Assembly (NCBI GenBank): GCA_029246385.1 | Contig: JAQWNG010000028.1 | Span: 1 to 64,000 of the forward strand | Length of the DNA: 64,000 bases | DNA from: Halioglobus sp. | GTDB lineage: Bacteria > Pseudomonadota > Gammaproteobacteria > Pseudomonadales > Halieaceae | Direction of reading: 5' to 3' | In this document: one piece after another, positions 38,124 through 47,351 of the stretch | How the letters are laid out: every line of letters starts with the position of its first letter | Position numbering within the stretch: the stretch's first letter is position 1 | Position numbers and translations under genes: made by a program | Notes under the pieces: generated by a model | Told to the model about the DNA's origin: nothing | The model's input: the letters and a program-made list of their open reading frames with translations, nothing else | Databases searched by the model: none

Positions 38124-39191
38124 TCAGCGTGCGATCAAAGTAGCTTTTATGGTTTCACGCATAGCCCGCAAGCTCGCTTCCGTGGTTGCCCAATCGATGC
38201 AGCCATCGGTGACGGAGATACCATATTTTAAGTCGCCAAGGTTTGCTGGGATGTTCTGATTTCCGGCTTGCAAATTGCTCTCCACCATCAGTCCTATAAT
38301 CGATGTGTTGCCTTTTAGAATCTGATTGGCCACGTTTTCTATCACCAGCGGCTGCAGTTCAGGCTGCTTACTGGAGTTGGCGTGACTGCAGTCAACCATG
38401 ATATTCCTAGTGACCCCAGCTTTGTCTAATGCTTCTTCGCACCGTGTAATATTACTGGCGTTATAGTTTGGCCCGCCCGTTCCGCCGCGCAGGACAATAT
38501 GGCCATAAGGATTGCCTCGTGTGGTAAATACTGAAACCTGCCCCTGCCCATTAATGCCCAAAAAGCGATGGGGTTTAGCCGCGGAATTGAGTGCATTGGT
38601 GGCGACGGCTAATCCGCCATCAGTGCCGTTTTTGAATCCGACCGCACTGGATAGACCGCTGGCCATTTCGCGATGAGTTTGTGATTCGGTGGTGCGCGCA
38701 CCGATCGCTGTCCAACTGATTAAGTCCTGCAGATATTGTGGGGAAATCGGATCCAATGCTTCAGTTGATGTTGGGAGGCCGATCTCCAATATGTCTAAGA
38801 GCAACTTGCGAGCGATCTGTAAGCCCTCTTCAATCCTAAAAGAGTCATCGAGGTGGGGATCATTAATCAAGCCCTTCCAGCCCACGGTGGTCCGAGGTTT
38901 TTCAAAATAGACACGCATTACAAGATAGAGGGTGTCCGAAAGTTCCTCGGCGAGTATCTTCAGGCGACGCGCATATTCCAGGGCAGCGCTAGGATCATGG
39001 ATGGAGCAAGGGCCTACTACGACAAAAACGCGCGGATCTCGTCGGTCCAAGATGTCTTGGATCACTCTGCGACTGCCCGTGAGCGTTTTGCGGGTCGCTT
39101 CTGACATTGGCAGGGCCGACTTTAACAGCTCGGGCGTAATCAGTATCTCCTGCGAGTCGACGTTGATATTGTGAATATCGATGTTGCTCAT
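38124..39191 (-). CDS. aroF: 3-deoxy-7-phosphoheptulonate synthase, AroF-type
   Basis: First step of the shikimate pathway, condensing phosphoenolpyruvate and erythrose 4-phosphate. The 355-residue type I enzyme has VVGPCSIHDP with the metal Cys (about 60), YFEKPRTTVGWKGL, GARTTESQTHR and MVDCSHANS. Segment by segment it resembles the E. coli tyrosine-sensitive AroF (LMTPEQLK-like start, TEALDP, PHRFLGIN, MVDCSH) more than AroG or AroH; tyrosine sensitivity is therefore inferred. Divergent from the AddB-like gene. Confidence 0.9.
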   Translation of the reverse strand: MSNIDIHNINVDSQEILITPELLKSALPMSEATRKTLTGSRRVIQDILDRRDPRVFVVVGPCSIHDPSAALEYARRLKILAEELSDTLYLVMRVYFEKPRTTVGWKGLINDPHLDDSFRIEEGLQIARKLLLDILEIGLPTSTEALDPISPQYLQDLISWTAIGARTTESQTHREMASGLSSAVGFKNGTDGGLAVATNALNSAAKPHRFLGINGQGQVSVFTTRGNPYGHIVLRGGTGGPNYNASNITRCEEALDKAGVTRNIMVDCSHANSSKQPELQPLVIENVANQILKGNTSIIGLMVESNLQAGNQNIPANLGDLKYGISVTDGCIDWATTEASLRAMRETIKATLIAR

Positions 39192-39331
39192 CGTTGGTTA
39201 CCTGATAAAGTGATTCCAGCTACTAGTAAGCCACAATGGTCTGGATCGCAGAAACTACCTCGAACCGACCTCGGGCGCGGAATTCTATAGTAGTCCCAGA
39301 GCTTTGTGTAGACATCATCGGGAGTTAAACC

Positions 39332-42034
39332 ATGCCGCAGGAGATTAATTTGGCCCGAGGCCTCTACGATATTAACCCGCTTGAAGCGTTTATTAGTGAA
39401 GGCTGTGTGCTGCTAACGCCGAATTATCGGTTGGCTAGACGCATCAAAGCCGAGTGGGATGATCGGCGTATCGTCGCAGGGGATCGTGTATGGGAGCCTA
39501 TTCAGGTGCAGCCTTTAGAGAGTTGGCTGCTAGGGCAGTGGGAGTTAGCGGTTAACCTGAATTTTTTGCAGCCCATGATGCCCCTTGAGCCGAATCAGAT
39601 CTTAGAGCTTTGGCAACAGATAATTCGTGAGCACGCAGAGGAGTGCTCAGACTATCAACTGCTGCGCCCTGACGTTGCGGCACAGATTGCCAACCATGCC
39701 CGTGATATTTTGTTGCGCTGGCAGGTTGGTATGAATGACTGGAGTCTGCGTCAGTCCTTTCAGTTAGACCAAGATTGCGCGACCTTCCTGCGGTGGCTAA
39801 CGCTATTTGAACGACGTTTGAGCGCGCACAGGCAATGCACGCCGGCTGATTGTCTGGTGCAATTACTGAGCATTGAAGGGCAACTGCCAAGCGCGCGAGT
39901 CGTGCTGCTAGAATTTGAGGAAATTGCTCCACTGGAGTACTCGGTGCTGAGCTCACTCTCAGCGAGCGTCAGAAGGTTCAGTTCCGCTTCACGTCGCAGT
40001 GAATGTCTTGCGCACTCTTTTAGCGATAAGCGCGCCGAGTTAGGGGCAGTTGCAACCTGGGCTGCTAACCTCCACCGCGCTAACCCCAAGGCGACCATCA
40101 GCATTGTGCTAGGCGATATGGGTGGTGACAGGATTCCGCTTGAGTACCTGCTGCGGCGCGAATTTGATTGCCTAGGCAGCAAGTATACAAGTTTACCGGT
40201 CAATTTTTCTACCGGTATTGCGCTTGGGCAGGCGCCTTTAGCGCGCGACGCCCTGGCAACGCTTGCACTAGGCTTGAAGCAGACCGCGGTGGCTACCGTT
40301 GTTGATGTGTTGCGGTCTCGATTTCTCGTTCTACCTGATGCGCAAAGTGCCCTGGCACAGTGTTTTGTGACCTCGCTTTACAAAGAGGGCAGCGAGAGAG
40401 TACTGATTGCTGACCTGCGCTATGCGGCAGCCAATGTGCATTTGGGTGACGAGAAAGGGCTGATATTGGCGCGCTACTTGCGTGCCTTGTTTGAAATGAG
40501 AGAGCTGCGCTCTGCCGCAATACCTTCGCAGTGGGTTGCACATTTCAACGAAGTACTAACCCTTTTTGGCTGGCCCGGTAACCAAGGACTAGATTCTTTG
40601 GAGTACCAACAGCTGGAATTATGGCAGCGCACGCTTGAAGAGTTTAAGGCCTTTGATGCGGTCTGCGAAACGATGTATTACGGCGAGGCTTTGAAATTAC
40701 TGCGTGATTGTTGTAACCGGCAGATATCGCAACCGCAAACTGAAGACAGTCCGATTCAGGTACTCGGGCCTCTGGAGTCAGCCGGACTCGCTTTTGACCA
40801 TTTGTGGCTGACCGGAATGCAAGCGGCGAGTTGGCCGGCTGCTCCGCGGCCTAATCCGTTCATTCCAATGTTTTTGCAGACGCAACTGGGAATGCCTCAC
40901 GCCACGCCAGAGCGTGAATGGGCCTTTAACGAGGCGCTGCTGGAGGGCTATGTAAGAGCCTGCCAGACAGTTCACGCCAGCTATTGTCGTCAAATTGATG
41001 GCGTGCCGGAGATGGCTAGTGCATTGCTAAGCAACTTTGCGGTCGAACCGATTGTGGAGCCATCATTCGTTTCAGAAAACTGGGTGAGCGCCCACAGTGC
41101 TGGCATATTGGAAACATACCGTGATCAGGAAGCGCCCTTCGTCGGTCTAGAGGCTCACGCCGCAATCAAAGGCGGCAGTAGCGTGCTCGAGGATCAGTCA
41201 CAGTGTCCATTTCGAGCTTTTGCGCGACATCGATTGCAGGTTGAATCACTGGGTGCTTTTACCACCGCTTTGTCAGCTAGTCAGCGTGGCTCATTGCTGC
41301 ATGATGCGCTTTATGCGCTTTGGGAACAAATTGACGGTTACGAAGCATTGCAGATGTTGGATCTGGCATCAGAAAAGCAGGTCATCGTAAGAGCAGTACA
41401 ATCTGCGGTAGACGCAGCTCCTAAAACGCAGCGACGTCGGCTAGGTCAAGCTTACTGGCAGCTGGAGTCGCAACGCTTGGCGTCACTACTGCATGAATGG
41501 CTTGAGGTTGAGCGTCAGCGCAGTCCCTTTGCGGTAGTGCAGCGAGAGCAGGGCATTACACTGGAATTGGCGCAGCTTAAAATGCATTTGCGCGTAGATC
41601 GCGTTGATCAACTGCCTGATGGTTCGCGGGTGATCATTGATTATAAATCGGGTAAATGTAAGACTCAGGATTGGTTAGGCGATAGACCCGCCAAGCCGCA
41701 GCTTTTACTCTACACCTTAGCGGAGCCCGTCAGGGCAGCAGCACTGGCATTTGCCCAGGTGTGCCCCCGCGATTGTCGATACGTTGGTCTTGGCGAAGTA
41801 GACGCGGCGAACGGCATTAGCACTGATGTTCCGCGCGCAGTAAAAGCTCAGATGGATGCACAGGATTGGACCTCTCTGAATGCGCGCTGGCGAGAAAATC
41901 TTGTGGGGCTTGCTAAGGCATTCATAGCCGGCGCAGCGCAGGTCGATCCCCTGAACTCATCCAGCTGCACCTGGTGTGGGTTGCAGTCTTTATGCAGAGT
42001 AGATGCACAGCAAAAAGTAGTGGAGTCAAATTAA
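39332..42034 (+). CDS. addB: AddB-like ATP-dependent nuclease subunit
   Basis: Partner of the next gene in a double-strand-break repair helicase/nuclease. The 900-residue product has an inactive helicase-like N-terminal half beginning VLLTPNYRLARR, and a C-terminal PD-(D/E)xK nuclease with Cys625 in SQCPFRAFARHRL, RVDRVD, IIDYKSGK (Asp near 770) and a terminal cluster Cys879-x2-Cys882-x5-Cys888. Four such cysteines hold a 4Fe-4S staple in AddB nucleases. No Walker A motif is visible, unlike classic AddB. The start of the next gene touches its stop. Function is inferred from family resemblance. Confidence 0.82.
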   Translation: MPQEINLARGLYDINPLEAFISEGCVLLTPNYRLARRIKAEWDDRRIVAGDRVWEPIQVQPLESWLLGQWELAVNLNFLQPMMPLEPNQILELWQQIIREHAEECSDYQLLRPDVAAQIANHARDILLRWQVGMNDWSLRQSFQLDQDCATFLRWLTLFERRLSAHRQCTPADCLVQLLSIEGQLPSARVVLLEFEEIAPLEYSVLSSLSASVRRFSSASRRSECLAHSFSDKRAELGAVATWAANLHRANPKATISIVLGDMGGDRIPLEYLLRREFDCLGSKYTSLPVNFSTGIALGQAPLARDALATLALGLKQTAVATVVDVLRSRFLVLPDAQSALAQCFVTSLYKEGSERVLIADLRYAAANVHLGDEKGLILARYLRALFEMRELRSAAIPSQWVAHFNEVLTLFGWPGNQGLDSLEYQQLELWQRTLEEFKAFDAVCETMYYGEALKLLRDCCNRQISQPQTEDSPIQVLGPLESAGLAFDHLWLTGMQAASWPAAPRPNPFIPMFLQTQLGMPHATPEREWAFNEALLEGYVRACQTVHASYCRQIDGVPEMASALLSNFAVEPIVEPSFVSENWVSAHSAGILETYRDQEAPFVGLEAHAAIKGGSSVLEDQSQCPFRAFARHRLQVESLGAFTTALSASQRGSLLHDALYALWEQIDGYEALQMLDLASEKQVIVRAVQSAVDAAPKTQRRRLGQAYWQLESQRLASLLHEWLEVERQRSPFAVVQREQGITLELAQLKMHLRVDRVDQLPDGSRVIIDYKSGKCKTQDWLGDRPAKPQLLLYTLAEPVRAAALAFAQVCPRDCRYVGLGEVDAANGISTDVPRAVKAQMDAQDWTSLNARWRENLVGLAKAFIAGAAQVDPLNSSSCTWCGLQSLCRVDAQQKVVESN

Positions 42035-45000
42035 ATGGGCGGTAGCGTTGATGCGGCTGCCCGTTCGGCGGCAATTGATCCCACTCGCAGTTATTGTGTC
42101 AGTGCTCCTGCTGGGTCGGGTAAAACCGAATTATTAATTCAGCGTTACCTGAGTTTGCTGCCGAGAGTTCGTCGACCTGAACAAGTGCTAGCAATAACTT
42201 TTACCCGTAAGGCGGCAGCAGAAATGCGTGCGAGGGTAATAATCGCGCTTGAGAGCGCTCGAGACAGAACCCCCTGCAATAGTCCACATCAGCAGGTGAC
42301 ACGGTTACTCGCTGAGCAGGCATTAGGGGTTAATGACCAATGTGGCTGGCATCTGCTGCAGAATACCTCGCGCTTTAATATTAAAACTATTGATAGTTTT
42401 TGTGCAGGGCTTACTCTGCAAATGCCTGTGCTTAGCCACTTTGGTGGTCAGGCCGAGGTGGTGGGTGATGCCGAACAGTTTTATTGCGAAGCAGTAGTAG
42501 AGCTCTACAAGTTATTAGATGAAGACCACCCTCTGTCCGCTGATCTGGCGGCGCTTCTCCTGCACTTTGACAATAATTGGGACCGTTTACAGCAATTATT
42601 AGTTTCGATGCTGAGCCGCCGAGAGCAGTGGGATGAGCAAATTAGAGTGCATGATTCGCCCCAAGATTCTGCCGCTTATCTGCAACAGGCAGTCGAAACA
42701 TTGGTACATGACGAGCTCGCTAAGGTGGCATCACTATTGGCGCCTTACGAGGCTGGTTTGCTCGAGCTTTTGCAGTTTTCTGCGACTAACTTAGCAGAAT
42801 CGCTACCTTTACAGTTTCCAGGAACTGCAGCGACTGATGTGTTCGGTTGGCGCGTTCTCAAAAAGCTGCTTATGACACAAGACTCAAGCTGGCGCAAAAG
42901 TATCACCAAGCGAGAGGGCTTTCCTGCAGGCAAAGGTGAATTTGAGCGACGCAAGAAAGAACTAAAAGCCATATTGATTGAGTTGCAGCAGATCGATGGT
43001 TTAGAGCATAGTTTAGCGTCTATTGAAACCCTGCCAGTGATCCAACGGGACAGTGCTTCCTGGCAACTAGTGTTACAGCTGTCGCGATTACTCCCGATGC
43101 TTGCAGCACAGCTGTTACTTGTCTTCCGCAAACATGGCGTCACGGATTACAGCCAGGTGACACAATCTGCTTTACTGGCGTTGGGGGAGGATGACGCACC
43201 TACCGATTTGGCGCTGCGTCTAGATTATCAGATTGAGCATATATTGGTTGACGAGTTTCAAGATACGGCCATAAATCAGTACGAACTTTTACGCAAGCTT
43301 ACGCGTGGATGGGGTGAGTACAACGCCGATAATCCGGGAGCAAACCGGACCTTGATGATTGTTGGCGACGGCATGCAATCCATTTACGGGTTTCGTGGCG
43401 CCAATGTCGGACTCTTTCTCAAGGCTCGGCGGGAGGGATTTAACGGCATGGCTCTGCAGCCCCTATTATTGACCTGCAACTTTCGCTCAGACAAGGGGCT
43501 GGTAGAGTGGGTTAACCAGACCTTCAGTCAGGCCTTTCCTGCGAGCAACGAGGTCCACAAGGCACAGGTCACCTATACCTCGGCTATCGCTGCGCGTGGA
43601 CAAGGGCGTCAGCGGCCTGTCGATATACAGGCCTTTAGCGGAGAGGATGCTCGCGCGCACGAGGTTGAGTATATTTGCAGGCGAATCGCAGAGTGTGTTG
43701 AAAACGGACGCGATACAATCGCTGTACTGGGTCGAACCCGCAGCCATCTGCAGCCAATCATCAGGCGCCTCCGACAAGCAGGCATCAGTTATAATGCACC
43801 GGATTTAGACAGCTTGGCGAGTTCTCCTGTGGTTGCGGACATGTTGACCCTCTGTCGCGCGCTAGCCAGTGATGTCGATAGATTGGCCTGGTTAGCGCTA
43901 TTGCGCGCACCATGGTGCGGACTGCAATTAGTCGACCTATTGTCTGTTGCAAACTGCGGTGACGCGGCACCTTACGACTCAGTCTGGTCTTGCCTACACA
44001 GTACGGAACTGGAGCTAGCCATCAGTGATGATGCTAAGCTTCGATTGCGGCACATACTACCGGCGCTGACTGAAGCCAGAGCAAAGCGTGATCGGCTTGG
44101 ACTGCGCGTATGGGTCGAGCAGGCCTGGGTCGAGCTTGGCGGACCCGCATGTGCTGCGGAAGTTGAAGGTTTGGAGGATGCAGAAAATTTCCTGCAGTTG
44201 CTTGAGTCAGCGGAGCGAGAGGGCGTTGGTCTGGACCTCGAATGGCTAGTCATGCGTCTAAAGAAACGGTATATGTATGCGGGAAACGCTGACAGTAACG
44301 TCAACCTGATGACGCTGCACAAAGCCAAGGGATTGGAGTTTGACCGTGTTATTATTCCACAGTTAGATCGGGTTCCGCGTAGCGATGGCCGCGAAATACT
44401 ACTCTGGGATGAGCACAGTAACGCGCAGGGTAACCGTTCCTTCCTGCTCGCGGCTGACGATCACAGTGCGGATGGCGCCGCAACGCTTTACAACTATCTT
44501 CGTGCACAGCGGCAGAAAAAAAATTTATTGGAAGCGACGCGCCTATTGTATGTTGGCACGACGCGCGCAGTGACTCATTTGCTACTGACATGGAGTTTCA
44601 AGTACGAGGAAAAAACTGGACTGCCCCGTGAACCCTCAAAGCAAACCTTGTTGAGCCCTATCTGGGATTCCGTTCAACACGAAATGACAGTTAATAATTC
44701 TTCGGCGTCGTTAAGCGTGTCTAGTTCAAGAACGAGTGATCGCTTATTGACGCGACTGCGACGCAATACCGGCGACGCAAAAAAAAGTTCCTCCTATTCG
44801 ACAGCAGTTTTAGGGAACGCCGATAGTCCGGCGCGCTATGATAATCATATAGAGCGCAGTATTGGCACGGTGGTGCACCTTGGGCTCGAGCAATTGTCAG
44901 CGCGCACACCGTTACCGACAGAGATTAGCGATCAGGATCGACGACGCTGGCGTATGTCACTACAGCGACAAGGATTATCGGGTACTGTGCTCGAGGATGC

Positions 45001-45400
45001 GCTGCAACAGGTTATGCATTCTCTAACTCAATCACTTACGATCGCTAGCAGCGGGCGCTGGGTATTGTCCGATGAGCATATTGATACCCGTAGCGAATGG
45101 CCGCTTACAGTGGTTGATGTGCATGGTCATATCCGTGACATTGTTATCGATCGTAGTTTTGTTGACGGGGTAACGGGAGAGCGTTGGATTATCGATTACA
45201 AAAGCAGTCGTCCTGCCCCGGGGGAGCCTTTGGATGTTTTTGCAGCGAGAGAGGGGGTAACTTATCTAGATCAGCTGCTATGTTACAGGGACGCGGTGAG
45301 AGGATTGAAAAGCGAGCCACTACGGTGTGCTTTATTCTTTACTACTTTGGGGTATTTATATGCTATGCCTGAATTAGATTTGCCCGCCGCCAAGACTTAA
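42035..45400 (+). CDS. addA: AddA-like UvrD-family helicase/nuclease
   Basis: Superfamily 1A helicase fused to a RecB-type nuclease. The 1121-residue product has Walker A SAPAGSGKTELL (about 23-34), ITFTRKAAAEMR (motif Ia), ILVDEFQDT (motif II), GDGMQSIYGFRGA (motif III), LMTLHKAKGLEFDRV (motif V) and RLLYVGTTRA (motif VI). The C-terminal nuclease carries H near 945, IDRSFVDG and WIIDYKSS. Together with the preceding gene it likely does what RecBCD does in enterics. Immediate start after the addB stop suggests coupling. No separate repair or LexA box is apparent. Confidence 0.87.
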   Translation: MGGSVDAAARSAAIDPTRSYCVSAPAGSGKTELLIQRYLSLLPRVRRPEQVLAITFTRKAAAEMRARVIIALESARDRTPCNSPHQQVTRLLAEQALGVNDQCGWHLLQNTSRFNIKTIDSFCAGLTLQMPVLSHFGGQAEVVGDAEQFYCEAVVELYKLLDEDHPLSADLAALLLHFDNNWDRLQQLLVSMLSRREQWDEQIRVHDSPQDSAAYLQQAVETLVHDELAKVASLLAPYEAGLLELLQFSATNLAESLPLQFPGTAATDVFGWRVLKKLLMTQDSSWRKSITKREGFPAGKGEFERRKKELKAILIELQQIDGLEHSLASIETLPVIQRDSASWQLVLQLSRLLPMLAAQLLLVFRKHGVTDYSQVTQSALLALGEDDAPTDLALRLDYQIEHILVDEFQDTAINQYELLRKLTRGWGEYNADNPGANRTLMIVGDGMQSIYGFRGANVGLFLKARREGFNGMALQPLLLTCNFRSDKGLVEWVNQTFSQAFPASNEVHKAQVTYTSAIAARGQGRQRPVDIQAFSGEDARAHEVEYICRRIAECVENGRDTIAVLGRTRSHLQPIIRRLRQAGISYNAPDLDSLASSPVVADMLTLCRALASDVDRLAWLALLRAPWCGLQLVDLLSVANCGDAAPYDSVWSCLHSTELELAISDDAKLRLRHILPALTEARAKRDRLGLRVWVEQAWVELGGPACAAEVEGLEDAENFLQLLESAEREGVGLDLEWLVMRLKKRYMYAGNADSNVNLMTLHKAKGLEFDRVIIPQLDRVPRSDGREILLWDEHSNAQGNRSFLLAADDHSADGAATLYNYLRAQRQKKNLLEATRLLYVGTTRAVTHLLLTWSFKYEEKTGLPREPSKQTLLSPIWDSVQHEMTVNNSSASLSVSSSRTSDRLLTRLRRNTGDAKKSSSYSTAVLGNADSPARYDNHIERSIGTVVHLGLEQLSARTPLPTEISDQDRRRWRMSLQRQGLSGTVLEDALQQVMHSLTQSLTIASSGRWVLSDEHIDTRSEWPLTVVDVHGHIRDIVIDRSFVDGVTGERWIIDYKSSRPAPGEPLDVFAAREGVTYLDQLLCYRDAVRGLKSEPLRCALFFTTLGYLYAMPELDLPAAKT

Positions 45401-45420
45401 CGACGGCGAGCAAAGTTAGG

Positions 45421-46089
45421 CTATTCTTCTGTTGGTGCTGTTTCTGCCGATGCCGCATCTGCAGCCGTCGCTTGATGCTTCAATGTCAGCGCCATAGCTT
45501 CCGCGAATACGATTACAGCGGTCTGGCCCAGTGTGACGCCTTCCATTTTTTCCGGCTCCACATGACCAATAAGGTGCAACATGCCACGAGAATCTAGGAC
45601 TGTAACGGTACCCATTTGACGGTTCATGCCTTCAATAGTGACAACCGCACGGATGACTCGCATGTCGGCAATACCTGGATGACTAGCATCATCTGAAATC
45701 GCTTCTTCATCAAGGACAACCCATGGTGCAGCGATCTCTTCTGCGGTGGGTGTGCGCAGCTCAGATTCTATGGCCGCCATATAAGTGACAACGACACTGT
45801 CTCCGACTTTCACGTCCTCGAGAGCTATAGCTTTATCTTGTGATTGCAACGTAAAAGTATTTCCACCGGGGCCACGCAACGTCACCTGACGCGTCTTGAG
45901 ATCAATGGCAGTGATCTCGGCTTCGGCTTCCATCGCCATTGCACGGCCACCCATTTGAACGTTGGCCTGATCTTCTGCCTTAGGCTTTTCATGGTCTGCT
46001 GCTTGTGCCAGCATTGGCAAAGCAAGCGCGACCAGTGTAATCAGACCTGTTCGAGTGCTTCTGCAGAGTGTCTTGAATGTAGGGCTCAT
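45421..46089 (-). CDS. secreted protein with two internal repeats, function unknown
   Basis: A 222-residue protein from ATG at 46089, where AAGGA precedes the start; an upstream frame to 46170 is not needed. A signal peptide is clear (basic start, hydrophobic 14-26, cleavage after AQA at 30). The mature part holds two similar blocks, about 58-111 and 149-203: each has a short strand, a D/N-x-K/R-T/Q turn, a VTL/VTV strand, a Gly-rich turn and a V-x-x-G-D/Q-x-V/A-V-V strand. This looks like a duplicated small beta-barrel. The tail is Ala/Thr/Glu-rich. I do not recognise a named family. It converges with addA and is separate from rlmG. Confidence 0.75.
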   Translation of the reverse strand: MSPTFKTLCRSTRTGLITLVALALPMLAQAADHEKPKAEDQANVQMGGRAMAMEAEAEITAIDLKTRQVTLRGPGGNTFTLQSQDKAIALEDVKVGDSVVVTYMAAIESELRTPTAEEIAAPWVVLDEEAISDDASHPGIADMRVIRAVVTIEGMNRQMGTVTVLDSRGMLHLIGHVEPEKMEGVTLGQTAVIVFAEAMALTLKHQATAADAASAETAPTEE

Positions 46090-46196
46090 AAATATATTCC
46101 TTTTAAGATTTTGGGATCGCGTTGATGCCAATATACGGCAACAGGAGCGACAATATACGCGCAAGGCCACGCGGAATGTAACTTCTGTGTGGGACT

Positions 46197-47327
46197 TTAG
46201 ATCCGCGCCTTTTGCGCGAGCACAATATTGAACTTTGTGTTGCTGGCGAATTTCTCTACGCGCTCAAAAGTATGGCGCAGCGTCGGCACATAATCAAGAT
46301 GTCTGTTGGCGACCAAATAAAGTTGACCTCCGGGCTGAAGATGTTGACTGCACTGGCTGAGCATGTGCCTGCCGGCAAAATCGTCCACCGTGTGCTGCAG
46401 ATGAAAGGGTGGATTACACAATATCAGTTGTGCTTGTGTCTCGCGATACGCAACAAGGCCGTCACCCTGATGGAAGCTTATATCGTTTGTCTGTTGCGGA
46501 AAGAGTCGTCCTGCGTTGAGACGGGCAGAGTGCAGGGCCATTGCCGACTCATCACAAAAAGTAATTCTCGCAGCGATACCTCGCTTTAATGCGACGAGGC
46601 CTAAAACGCCATTACCACATGCAAGGTCAATGAGTGTCTCAGTCTGTAACGAACTGGGAAGTTTTTCCAACAGAAAGCGCGTACCCATGTCCAGCTTCTC
46701 TCGACTGAAGACATTGGCCAAGCTGCACACTTCTGCATTGAGTGCTTCACAGTGATATGTCGCTGTGCCACGATATTTTTTTGCACACCGCTGATCCCGT
46801 ATGGCGCTAAAAATGCGCGCTTTATGCTGCCCACGGTGGCGCTGTGTAGGCCCAATATAACGCTCTAGAATTTCTGCCGTGTGAGGTGATAAGTGCTTGT
46901 CCATGCCTGCCGCCAATACGGTTGTTTGCTGCGGTAGCAATCGCGCGAGCTGTGACAGTTGATATTCAAAAAGTGGCCGCTGTTTTGGAATCCGCAGCAC
47001 CACCAGTTGGGGGGTAAGTGGGGGCTCCGCGGTGCTCCAGACAATGGGAGTCTGTATCCGTTTATTCATGCGTTCATTTTGTCGTAGAGCGAGAACCGTC
47101 AGAGCAGAATCCGTCCACAACGCTTGAGGCTCTAGTGCAATGCAGAGCGCACCGTAAGTGTCATTAACGACCAGTATTCGCGAACCAGGAGTGCGCCGTC
47201 GGTGAGTTTCTGCCAGCAGCAAGGTGTCAGCGCTACACCATGCGATTAGTCGTTCGTTGGGGCGGGGAGGGTAACAGTTCAGTTGAAACGCGCCGTAGGG
47301 CGTTTCGTAGTGCGCTGTGGCCGTCAT
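46197..47327 (-). CDS. rlmG: 23S rRNA (guanine-N2)-methyltransferase RlmG
   Basis: Methylates G1835 of 23S rRNA using SAM. The 376-residue product has a degenerate N-terminal methyltransferase-like half (ILVVNDTYGALC) and an active C-terminal half with ANVFSREKLDMGTRF, SAM motif DLACGNGVLGL, and the NPPF catalytic motif in LCNPPFHLQH, followed by VANRHLDY. These match E. coli RlmG rather than RsmC. ATG at 47327 is preferred because AGGG lies ten bases upstream; ATG at 47336 is one base from that site. Confidence 0.93.
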   Translation of the reverse strand: MTATAHYETPYGAFQLNCYPPRPNERLIAWCSADTLLLAETHRRRTPGSRILVVNDTYGALCIALEPQALWTDSALTVLALRQNERMNKRIQTPIVWSTAEPPLTPQLVVLRIPKQRPLFEYQLSQLARLLPQQTTVLAAGMDKHLSPHTAEILERYIGPTQRHRGQHKARIFSAIRDQRCAKKYRGTATYHCEALNAEVCSLANVFSREKLDMGTRFLLEKLPSSLQTETLIDLACGNGVLGLVALKRGIAARITFCDESAMALHSARLNAGRLFPQQTNDISFHQGDGLVAYRETQAQLILCNPPFHLQHTVDDFAGRHMLSQCSQHLQPGGQLYLVANRHLDYVPTLRHTFERVEKFASNTKFNIVLAQKARI

Positions 47328-47351
47328 AACAAGCATACCCTAGCGTTTACG

